DNA of 52,474 nucleotides. Source: Bacteroidales bacterium (GTDB taxonomy: Bacteria > Bacteroidota > Bacteroidia > Bacteroidales > UBA932). Shown here one piece after another: positions 25,234 to 32,365 of the stretch. The DNA is taken from contig JAFUWX010000059.1 in NCBI GenBank assembly GCA_017471025.1, positions 1-52,474 of the forward strand. The letters run 5' to 3'. A program made the translations under genes and the position numbers. The notes below the pieces were generated by a model. The model had not been told where the DNA came from. It did no database searches and saw only the letters and a program-made list of their open reading frames with translations. How positions within the stretch are numbered: the first letter of the stretch is position 1; each line of letters begins with the position of its first letter.

Positions 25234-26362
25234 ACTTGTCACCCTGGCTGCGGCGGCCCTGATGCTGGCTGCCTGCGGCGGGACCCGGATAGATGGGACC
25301 CTCGCCGATGCCCCGTCTTCCGAAGTGGTGGTCCGCCTGCTGGACGGTGACCATTACAAGACCCTGGATACCCTGAAGACCCGTGCGGACGGCAGTTGGT
25401 CCTGCAAGGTCGATGTCAAGAAGGGACGTCCGGAATTCATCTATGTGTTTTACAAAGACACCCGCATCGCTTCCTTGCTGCTTCAGCAGGGTGAGCGGGC
25501 GAAGGTCGTGTCCGACACGCTGGGCAATTACTCCGTGACCGGATCGCCCGAGACCCTCAAGCTGATGGAGGTCGAAAAGGATGAGGCCCGTTTCGCCGGC
25601 GAATTCGCCGCGACGTCCGCCCGTCTGGATGACCTGGATCCGGCTTCTCCGGAGGCCCAGGCCGTGAGCCGGGACCTGGCCAAGCAGTATGTTGCCTATT
25701 ATCGCAGCCGGGTGAAATACCTGATGGACAATCCCTATTCCCTGACGGTCGTCCCGGTGCTGTACCAGCAGGTCGGGGTCAATCTCCCCGTTTTCAGCCA
25801 GGCGACGGATGCGATCCATTTCCGCAACGCGGCGGATTCCCTGAAGACGGTCTATCCGGAATCCCGTTATGTCAAGGCCCTGGACGAAGAGGCGAAGCGC
25901 CGTTTCAACATGATGGAGCTGGGTAACCTCGTCCGCAACGCCGAGACCGTCGGCTTCCCGGACCTGGAGCTTCCCGACGTGAACGGCAACAAGGTGCGCC
26001 TCAGCGCAATCGACGGCAAGGTAATTATGCTCTATTTCTGGCAGGCGGAGGACGCGGACCAGAAAATGTTCAACCTGGACAAGATGATTCCGCTGTACAA
26101 CCGGTATCATGCGAAAGGCTTTGAGATCTATGCCGTTTCGCTGGATGTCGATAAGACAGTCTGGGCTTCGGCGGTCCGGAACCAGAAGCTCCCTTGGATC
26201 AATGTCTGTGACGGTCTGGGCGGCGGTTCTGTCGCGACGCGCCTCTACAATGTGCCTTCTCTGCCGACTTCCTATATCATTGCGGATGGCTCACTGGTGG
26301 CGGATGTCTCCATTTCCGACGAGGCTTCCCTGCGGAAATACCTGGATGCCGTGCTGAAATAG
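25220..26362 (+). CDS. Redoxin/TlpA-like lipoprotein without the CXXC pair
   Basis: The 380-residue protein has a signal with the lipobox LAAC (Cys19), so it is a membrane-anchored periplasmic lipoprotein. An N-terminal beta-rich domain (about 20-120) resembles the DUF4369 region common in Bacteroidetes. A helical spacer and a thioredoxin-like fold (about 250-380) follow. In that fold, the position of the catalytic W-C-x-x-C reads FWQAEDADQK, so both redox cysteines are absent, although the cis-proline loop VPSLPTSYII is kept. It is probably a binding or structural protein rather than a disulfide reductase. The start at 25220 gives a clean signal peptide; the earlier ATG at 25196 would spoil it. 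Confidence 0.8.
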   Translation: MRNCKLVTLAAAALMLAACGGTRIDGTLADAPSSEVVVRLLDGDHYKTLDTLKTRADGSWSCKVDVKKGRPEFIYVFYKDTRIASLLLQQGERAKVVSDTLGNYSVTGSPETLKLMEVEKDEARFAGEFAATSARLDDLDPASPEAQAVSRDLAKQYVAYYRSRVKYLMDNPYSLTVVPVLYQQVGVNLPVFSQATDAIHFRNAADSLKTVYPESRYVKALDEEAKRRFNMMELGNLVRNAETVGFPDLELPDVNGNKVRLSAIDGKVIMLYFWQAEDADQKMFNLDKMIPLYNRYHAKGFEIYAVSLDVDKTVWASAVRNQKLPWINVCDGLGGGSVATRLYNVPSLPTSYIIADGSLVADVSISDEASLRKYLDAVLK

Positions 26363-26380
26363 AAGCTGTTACATAGTTAA

Positions 26381-26413
26381 CGCCCCGCTCTCTTGTCATC
26401 AGAAGGCGGGGCG
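26381..26413. terminator. Bidirectional terminator between the redoxin lipoprotein and tsaB
   Basis: CGCCCCGC (26381-26388) pairs with GCGGGGCG (26406-26413) around a 17-nt loop. It lies between two convergent genes and could end both transcripts. Poly-U tracts are poor. Confidence 0.55.
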
Positions 26414-26442
26414 CATCGTTTACTTAGAACAGCTTTTTGCGG

Positions 26443-27117
26443 CTAGAACAGCTTCTTTCGACTGACGGTGGCGACGAAATCTTTCAGATAGAAGGGCTCG
26501 AAATAGGCCACGTCCTCAAAGCGCCTGGCCTGCCAGGCGGCTTCGGCCAGCGGAGCCATCGCCCGGGCAGAGGGGCAGCAGCCCTGGAAAGCGGCCTGGG
26601 GCGACTGCAGGACAGGGCGGCATTTTTCCGCGCCGTCTCCGATGAACAGCACCGGCCCTTCGGCGAGCTGCGCTGCGAAACTTTCTTCCGTAATCACCTG
26701 GGGCGCAATCGGTTGCAGACGTTCTCCGGCAGGGGAATAAACGGTGGTATAGACCTCCATCCGGCGGGCGTCGATCATCGGGACGATGTATTTCCAATCC
26801 CCCGGCCGGGCCATGGCGGCCAGGATGTCCAGCGAGCCCGTGGCCAGCAGGGGAATCCCCGCGCCGAAACACAGCCCCTTGGCGGTGGAAACGCCGACGC
26901 GCAGGCCGGTGAAGGACCCGGGCCCCATGCTCACGCACACGGCATCGCAGTCTTTGGCCCGCAAGCCTTTTTCCTCCAGCACTTCCTGGACGAAGGGAGC
27001 GGTCAGCGAGGCATGCTGCCGGGTATCGTCTTCCCGGTAGCTGACGACCGTCCCGTCTATTTCCAGCGCGACGGAACACAGCGCGGTAGAAGTTTCGATC
27101 AGCAGGATCTTGGCCAT
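26443..27117 (-). CDS. tsaB: tRNA threonylcarbamoyladenosine biosynthesis protein TsaB
   Basis: The 224-residue ASKHA-fold protein partners TsaD in making t6A37 in tRNA. The N-terminus MAKILLIETSTALCSVAL and the segment SMGPGSFTGLRVGVSTAKGLCFG are diagnostic. It is a pseudo-enzyme scaffold in the TsaBDE complex. It follows cvpA on the minus strand after 7 bases and ends beside a terminator. The last codons are partly duplicated just after the stop (see findings). Confidence 0.93.
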   Translation of the reverse strand: MAKILLIETSTALCSVALEIDGTVVSYREDDTRQHASLTAPFVQEVLEEKGLRAKDCDAVCVSMGPGSFTGLRVGVSTAKGLCFGAGIPLLATGSLDILAAMARPGDWKYIVPMIDARRMEVYTTVYSPAGERLQPIAPQVITEESFAAQLAEGPVLFIGDGAEKCRPVLQSPQAAFQGCCPSARAMAPLAEAAWQARRFEDVAYFEPFYLKDFVATVSRKKLF

Positions 27118-27124
27118 GATGCTA

Positions 27125-27619
27125 CTATTGCTTGAACAACAATTCTTTCAGATAAGGGAATACGGTGTAACCCAGTTCTTTGACGACCGGGTACAGGACG
27201 GATTCGCCCAGTACTTCCTCTTTGACGAAGGCGAAGCGGGTGTTGAGCGTGTCGAAAAGCAGGACCAGCAGGCTGACGATCAGGCCGGCCTTGATCAGGC
27301 CGAAAAGAACGCCGAGCAGTTTGTCCAGCCAGCCCAGCATGGCGATTTTCAGAATGCCTTTCAGGGCTTTTCCCAGTAGTGCCAGCCCCAGGATGACGGC
27401 GATGAGGATGACGCTGAAAGCGACCACGTGCAGGACCTGGGGCGATACGTCCAGGTAGGGCTGCAGCCATCCGCCGACCAGCTCCGAAAAGCGGAAAGAG
27501 GCCCAAACGCCAACGATAATTCCAAGAATACCAGCTACTTGCGTAGTAAACCCTTTGATGAGCCCCTGGATGACTGCGGGGATCAGACAGATGAGGATGA
27601 TAATGTCCGTCGCGTTCAT
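27125..27619 (-). CDS. CvpA family membrane protein
   Basis: The 164-residue protein has four hydrophobic segments (about 4-40 as two helices, 63-85 and 102-125). It matches the CvpA layout, with IILICLIPAVIQGLIKGF at the N-terminus and LDKLLGVLFGLIKAGLIVSLL later. CvpA proteins are inner-membrane proteins linked to colicin V production and bile or envelope stress tolerance in other bacteria. The exact role here is unknown. It is divergent from ileS, with promoters in the shared gap. Confidence 0.85.
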   Translation of the reverse strand: MNATDIIILICLIPAVIQGLIKGFTTQVAGILGIIVGVWASFRFSELVGGWLQPYLDVSPQVLHVVAFSVILIAVILGLALLGKALKGILKIAMLGWLDKLLGVLFGLIKAGLIVSLLVLLFDTLNTRFAFVKEEVLGESVLYPVVKELGYTVFPYLKELLFKQ

Positions 27620-27624
27620 TCTGA

Positions 27625-27656
27625 TTTGCCTATGTGTCGGAAAATCCGTATCTTTG
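27625..27656 (+). promoter_or_regulatory. ileS promoter
   Basis: TTTG at 27625-27628 and TATCTTTG at 27649-27656 with a 20-bp spacer match the Bacteroidetes consensus. The leader would be about 50 nt long and contains a TCCGCAA/TTGCGGA hairpin (27666-27687). Confidence 0.75.
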
Positions 27657-27689
27657 TTGATTGATTCCGCAACCTTACGATTGCGGATG

Positions 27690-27719
27690 CAAAATTAGCG
27701 AAAAAATATGACATTCAAA
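27690..27719 (-). promoter_or_regulatory. cvpA-tsaB promoter, overlapping the ileS start
   Basis: On the minus strand, TAATTTTG (27690-27697) is preceded by TTTG (27716-27719) with an 18-bp spacer. The -33 element lies inside the first codons of ileS. The transcript would carry the same small inverted repeat in its leader. Confidence 0.55.
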
Positions 27720-30700
27720 GAGTATAAAGGGCTTGATTTGACGGCTGTCGGCGCCGAGGTGCTGGACAAATGGAAGAAAATCGATGCGTTCGGACAGTCC
27801 GTCCGTTTGCGCGAAGGCGCCCCGAAGTTTATTTTCTTCGAGGGACCTCCGTCCGCGAACGGCATGCCGGGCATCCACCATGTGATGGCGCGCGCCATCA
27901 AGGACGCCATCTGCCGCTACAAGACCCAGACGGGCTATCAGGTCGATCGCCGCGCTGGTTGGGATACCCATGGCCTGCCCGTGGAGCTGGGCGTCGAGAA
28001 GAAACTCGGCATCACCAAGGCCGATATCGGCACGAAGATTTCCATCGCGGACTACAATGCCACCTGCCGCAAGGAGGTGATGAAATATACCAAGGAGTGG
28101 GTCAATATGACCGAGCGGGTCGGATACTGGGTCGATATGGACGATCCATACATCACCTACGACAACCGCTACATCGAGACCCTCTGGTATCTGCTGCGCA
28201 AGATCTACGACAAGGGGCTGCTGTACAAGGGATATACCATCCAGCCCTATTCCCCGACCGACGGCACCGGCCTGAGCTCCCATGAGCTCAACCAGCCTGG
28301 CTGCTACAAGGATGTCACCGACACGACGGCCACCGTCCAGTTCGAGGTCATCAAGGACGGCAAGTCCCAGCCGCTGTACGGCACGGAGGCCTTCCCGGTC
28401 TATTTCCTGGCCTGGACGACGACGCCCTGGACCCTGCCTTCGAATACGGCCCTGTGCGTCGGACCCGACATCGACTATGTCCGCGTACTGTCCTTCAACC
28501 CTTATACCGGCGACCCGGCCGTCTATGTCCTGGCCGAATCCCTCGTGGGCGCCTGGTTCAATCCCAAGGGCGAGAATGCGCCCCTGGAAGGCTATGTCAA
28601 AGGCGACAAGGTCATTCCTTGGAAACGTCTGGACGGCAGCTTCAAGGGCCGCGACCTCGTGGGCATCCGCTACCATCAGCTGATTCCGTGGTTCAAGCCC
28701 CAGGGCGAAGCTTTCCGCGTGATCCCGGGCGATTACGTGACGGTCGAAGACGGTACGGGCATCGTCCATATCGCCCCCACCTTCGGTGCGGACGACAAGA
28801 AAGTGGCCACCCTCGCCGGCATCGGCCCCGTCATGGTCATCGACCGCGACGGCAACCCGCAGGCCCAGGTGGACCGCCAGGGCCGTTTCTTCCGTCTGGA
28901 AGACATGGATCCGGCCTTCGCCGAGACGGTGGACCCGTCCTATCGCGAATATTCCGGCCGCTATGTCAAGGCCGGCTACAAGGCCTATTTCGAGCATGAA
29001 GAGGAGGAAGGCACCCTGGATATCGACCTGTGCGTGATGATGAAAGCCGACGGCCGGGCCTTCAAGGTCCAGAAGCATGTCCATAATTATCCGCATAGCT
29101 GGCGTACGGACCTGCCGGTCCTCTACTATCCGCTGGATTCCTGGTTTATCCGGGCTACGGCGGTCAAGGACCAGATGGTGGCGCTGAACAAACAGATTAC
29201 CTGGAAGCCGGAATCGACCGGTACCGGGCGTTTCGGCCAGTGGCTGGAGAATATCCAGGACTGGAACCTGTCCCGCAGCCGCTTCTGGGGCACCCCGCTC
29301 CCGATCTGGCGCACGGAAGACGGCAAGGAAGAGAAATGCATCGGCAGCGTGGCCGAGCTCTATGCCGAGCTCGACAAGGCGGTCGAGGCCGGCGTGATGA
29401 GCTCCAACCCCCTGCGGGACAAGGGCTTCGACCCGGCCGACATGTCGCTGGAAAATTACGACCGCATCGACCTGCACCGTCCCTTCGTGGATGAGATGTT
29501 CCTCGTGTCCGACAGTGGCCGCAAGATGATCCGGGAGACGGACCTGATCGATGTCTGGTTCGACTCCGGTGCCATGCCTTATGCCCAGGAAGGCCTTCGC
29601 GGGCTGGATAAACCCGGTTTCGGTGCGACGGCGGACTTTATCGCCGAAGGCGTCGATCAGACCCGCGGCTGGTTCTATACCCTGCATGCCATCCATACGA
29701 TGGTCAGCGGTACGCCGGCCTTCAAACGCGTGATTTCCAATGGTCTCGTGCTCGATAAGAACGGCGCCAAGATGAGCAAGCGCCTGGGCAACGCGGTCGA
29801 TCCTTTCTATGCCCTGGACCAGTACGGCGCCGACGCGCTCCGCTGGTATATGCTGACCAACGCGCAGCCTTGGGACAACCTGAAATTCGACGGCAGCGGC
29901 GTGGATGAGGTCCGCAGGAAGTTCTTCGGGACCCTGTACAATACCTATTCTTTCTTCGCCCTGTATGCGAACATCGACCATTTCGACCCGGCCGAGGCTC
30001 CCGTCCCTGTGGCGGATCGTCCCGGTGTGGACCGCTGGGTGATATCCAAGCTCAACACGCTGATCCGCAAGGTCCGGGCCGCCTACGACGACTATGACCT
30101 GACCCTGGCCGGCCGTCTGATCCAGGACTTCGTGTGCGACGACCTCAGCAACTGGTATGTGCGTCTGAACCGCAAACGTTTCTGGGCGGGTGCGATGAAT
30201 GCCGACAAGCGCAGCGCCTTCCAGACCCTGTGGCAGGCCCTTCGCGACGTCGCCGTGCTGGCCGCCCCGATCGCCCCGTTCTATATGGACCAGCTCTATT
30301 GCGACCTGGTTCCCGGAGCGGAGTCCGTCCATTTCGAGCGCATGCCCGAGGCGGACGAGGCCCTGACGGATCCCGACTATGAGGAGCGGATGGCCCTGGC
30401 GCAGAAGGCGACTTCGATGGTGCTCGCCCTGCGCAAGAAGGTGTCCATCCCGGTCCGCCAGCCGCTGGCGAAGATGCTGATTCCGGTGATCTCGGACAAG
30501 GAGCGCGCGCAGCTGGAGGCTGTCAAGGACTTGATTCTCAGCGAGGTGAATGTCAAGGAGATGGAATTCATCGCCGACACGACAGGCATCATCACGAAGA
30601 AGATCAAGCCGAATTTCAAGACCCTGGGCAAAGTCTATGGTCCGCGGATGAAAGAGATCGCCGCGGCCTTCGCGACGCTGGACCAGGCCATGATTTCCGC

Positions 30701-31130
30701 CATCCAGGCCGCGGAAGGGGATTATACGCTTTCCCTGCCGGGCGGCGACGTGGTGCTCCGCGCCGATGATTATACCATTTCTTCCGAGGACATGCCCGGT
30801 TGGCTCGTCGCTTCCGACGGCCCGACCACCATCGCCCTCGATATCGAGCTGACGGACGCCCTTCGCCAGGAGGGAACGGCCCGTGAGCTGATCAACCGTA
30901 TTCAGAATGTCCGCAAAGACAGCGGACTGGAAGTTACCGACCGTATCCATGTCACGTTGTACGCCGAGGGTGAAGCCCGTGCGCAGATTGCCGCCTCCCT
31001 GGCGCAGTTCAGCGACGCCGTGGCCGCCCAGACCCTGGCGGGGAGCGTGACGTTGGCCGACGACCCGGTGGAGGGCATCGAAGCCGAGTGGGATGAAACT
31101 ACCATTACGATCAAGGTGTCAAAACTTTAA
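27708..31130 (+). CDS. ileS: Isoleucyl-tRNA synthetase, IleRS2-like with GIHH signature
   Basis: The 1140-residue class I synthetase charges tRNA-Ile. The catalytic domain shows PPSANGMPGIHHVMARA, where the usual HIGH motif reads GIHH (55-58). The CP1 editing domain includes WTTTPWTLPSNTALCVG. The KMSKS loop is KMSKR (688-692). The C-terminal anticodon-binding region runs to about 1140. Length and motifs resemble the eukaryotic-like IleRS2 class, which is naturally resistant to mupirocin. It is transcribed divergently from cvpA and precedes a DksA-like gene by 11 bases. Confidence 0.95.
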   Translation: MTFKEYKGLDLTAVGAEVLDKWKKIDAFGQSVRLREGAPKFIFFEGPPSANGMPGIHHVMARAIKDAICRYKTQTGYQVDRRAGWDTHGLPVELGVEKKLGITKADIGTKISIADYNATCRKEVMKYTKEWVNMTERVGYWVDMDDPYITYDNRYIETLWYLLRKIYDKGLLYKGYTIQPYSPTDGTGLSSHELNQPGCYKDVTDTTATVQFEVIKDGKSQPLYGTEAFPVYFLAWTTTPWTLPSNTALCVGPDIDYVRVLSFNPYTGDPAVYVLAESLVGAWFNPKGENAPLEGYVKGDKVIPWKRLDGSFKGRDLVGIRYHQLIPWFKPQGEAFRVIPGDYVTVEDGTGIVHIAPTFGADDKKVATLAGIGPVMVIDRDGNPQAQVDRQGRFFRLEDMDPAFAETVDPSYREYSGRYVKAGYKAYFEHEEEEGTLDIDLCVMMKADGRAFKVQKHVHNYPHSWRTDLPVLYYPLDSWFIRATAVKDQMVALNKQITWKPESTGTGRFGQWLENIQDWNLSRSRFWGTPLPIWRTEDGKEEKCIGSVAELYAELDKAVEAGVMSSNPLRDKGFDPADMSLENYDRIDLHRPFVDEMFLVSDSGRKMIRETDLIDVWFDSGAMPYAQEGLRGLDKPGFGATADFIAEGVDQTRGWFYTLHAIHTMVSGTPAFKRVISNGLVLDKNGAKMSKRLGNAVDPFYALDQYGADALRWYMLTNAQPWDNLKFDGSGVDEVRRKFFGTLYNTYSFFALYANIDHFDPAEAPVPVADRPGVDRWVISKLNTLIRKVRAAYDDYDLTLAGRLIQDFVCDDLSNWYVRLNRKRFWAGAMNADKRSAFQTLWQALRDVAVLAAPIAPFYMDQLYCDLVPGAESVHFERMPEADEALTDPDYEERMALAQKATSMVLALRKKVSIPVRQPLAKMLIPVISDKERAQLEAVKDLILSEVNVKEMEFIADTTGIITKKIKPNFKTLGKVYGPRMKEIAAAFATLDQAMISAIQAAEGDYTLSLPGGDVVLRADDYTISSEDMPGWLVASDGPTTIALDIELTDALRQEGTARELINRIQNVRKDSGLEVTDRIHVTLYAEGEARAQIAASLAQFSDAVAAQTLAGSVTLADDPVEGIEAEWDETTITIKVSKL

Positions 31131-31141
31131 CATTCTTTATT

Positions 31142-31549
31142 ATGGAAAACAGTCAACAGGAAGTGGTAAAGAACCGTTACAGTGACGAGGAACTGGAAGA
31201 GTTCCGCGTGATTATCAATGATTTGTTGGCCAAGGCCCGCAAGGAGTATGCGACCCTGCGCCATGTCGTGATGAGCAACGGTACGAATGACATTGAGGAC
31301 ACGACGCCCTCGTTCAAGACGGTAGAGGACGATGGTGCCATGCAGCTTTCCAAGGAAGAAGCCAGTCAGCTCGCCCAGCGGCAATACAAGTTCATCCAGA
31401 ACCTGGAGGCCGCCCTGGTCCGCATCGAGAATAAGACCTATGGCGTCTGCCGGGTGACAGGCAAGTTGATTCCCAAGGAACGGCTTCGTCTGGTGCCGCA
31501 TGCCACCCTCACCGTAGAGGCGAAAGAAATGCTGGCGAAGCGCAAATAA
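31142..31549 (+). CDS. TraR/DksA-family protein with an incomplete zinc site
   Basis: The 135-residue protein has a helical N-terminal half (about 14-95) and the C-terminal DksA/TraR segment YGVCRVTGKLIPKERLRLVPHATL. Classical DksA uses four cysteines. Here only Cys103 remains, with His120 nearby, so zinc binding is doubtful. The coiled-coil acidic tip of DksA is not obvious. It may still bind in the RNA polymerase secondary channel, but that is inference. It lies between ileS and lspA in a close operon. Confidence 0.85.
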   Translation: MENSQQEVVKNRYSDEELEEFRVIINDLLAKARKEYATLRHVVMSNGTNDIEDTTPSFKTVEDDGAMQLSKEEASQLAQRQYKFIQNLEAALVRIENKTYGVCRVTGKLIPKERLRLVPHATLTVEAKEMLAKRK

Positions 31550-31556
31550 GCTGAGC

Positions 31557-32198
31557 ATGAAAATCGGAAAAGGAAAGTTACTGCTCATATTCGGGATCGT
31601 TCTCGTCGTCATTGACCAGGTCATCAAGGTCCTGGTCAAGACGAATATGAGCCTCGGGGAGCATTTCAACGTGCTGGGGGATTGGTTCCAGATCCTGTTT
31701 ATCGAGAATGAAGGCATGGCTTTCGGCATGAAGTTCGGCGGGATGTGGGGCAAGCTGGCCCTGTCCCTGTTCCGGATTGTGCTCTGCACTTTGCTTTGCT
31801 GGTGGATTACCAAGCTGGTCCGTCGGGGTACGCCCCGGGCCAAGGGCGAGGATGCGAAGCGCGAGGTGGTGCCGACCGGTGTGCTGGTGGGGCTGACCCT
31901 CATTACGGCCGGGGCTTTCGGCAACATTATCGACAGTCTCTTCTACGGGCTGGTGTTTTCCGAGTCGGTCCCGGGCCAGGTGGCGGTTTTCGGCGGGTCC
32001 TATGCGCCGCTGCTTTTCGGCAAGGTCGTGGATATGTTTTATTTCCCGCTGTGGACCTGGCCGGATTGGGTTCCCTGGCTCGGCGGCCATATTTTCTTTG
32101 AGCCGGTGTTCAATTTCGCGGACAGCTGCGTGACCGTCGGCGCCATCTATCTGATTCTGTTTCAATGGAAATTCTTCTCGAAAGAGGACGAGAAATAA
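31557..32198 (+). CDS. lspA: Lipoprotein signal peptidase (signal peptidase II)
   Basis: This inner-membrane aspartyl protease removes the signal peptide of prolipoproteins. The 213-residue protein has four membrane segments. Family boxes are NEGMAFGM, FGNIIDSLFYG with catalytic Asp126, and FNFADSC with catalytic Asp189. It is longer than E. coli LspA (164 residues), owing to an insertion around 87-105 and another near 145-160, as in other Bacteroidetes. Several lipoproteins in this window would be its substrates. A large inverted-repeat element begins 19 bases after the stop. Confidence 0.95.
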   Translation: MKIGKGKLLLIFGIVLVVIDQVIKVLVKTNMSLGEHFNVLGDWFQILFIENEGMAFGMKFGGMWGKLALSLFRIVLCTLLCWWITKLVRRGTPRAKGEDAKREVVPTGVLVGLTLITAGAFGNIIDSLFYGLVFSESVPGQVAVFGGSYAPLLFGKVVDMFYFPLWTWPDWVPWLGGHIFFEPVFNFADSCVTVGAIYLILFQWKFFSKEDEK

Positions 32199-32216
32199 AG
32201 GTTTTTTAGACATTTC

Positions 32217-32340
32217 GAAAAATCAGCTACCTCATTTCAACAACCTTCGCTTCGCTCATCCCTCCCAAACAAGTTTGGGCCCCTCCCATTCATGTGGCCA
32301 TGGGCGGCCACAGGTTTTGAAACGAGGTAGCTGATTTTTC
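32217..32340 (+). repeat. Dispersed inverted-repeat element, copy 1
   Basis: A 17-bp perfect outer stem (32217-32233 with 32324-32340) extends inward through one mismatch and one bulged C to about 28 bp. Inside are two hairpins: CCCAAAC-AA-GTTTGGG (32264-32279) and TGTGGCC-ATGGGC-GGCCACA (32293-32312). The same element recurs in reverse orientation at 42289-42411. Between the outer stems the copies differ at only two positions (32246 and 32258). No coding frame or target duplication is seen. It may terminate lspA transcription. Confidence 0.85.
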
Positions 32341-32365
32341 TCCATTTAGTAATATTTTTCGTGTC

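Noticed and set aside
32217-32340. Ordinary rho-independent terminator only
   Set aside because: A terminator role is possible, but a 123-bp length, inner hairpins and a nearly identical second copy 10 kb away are not explained by that alone.
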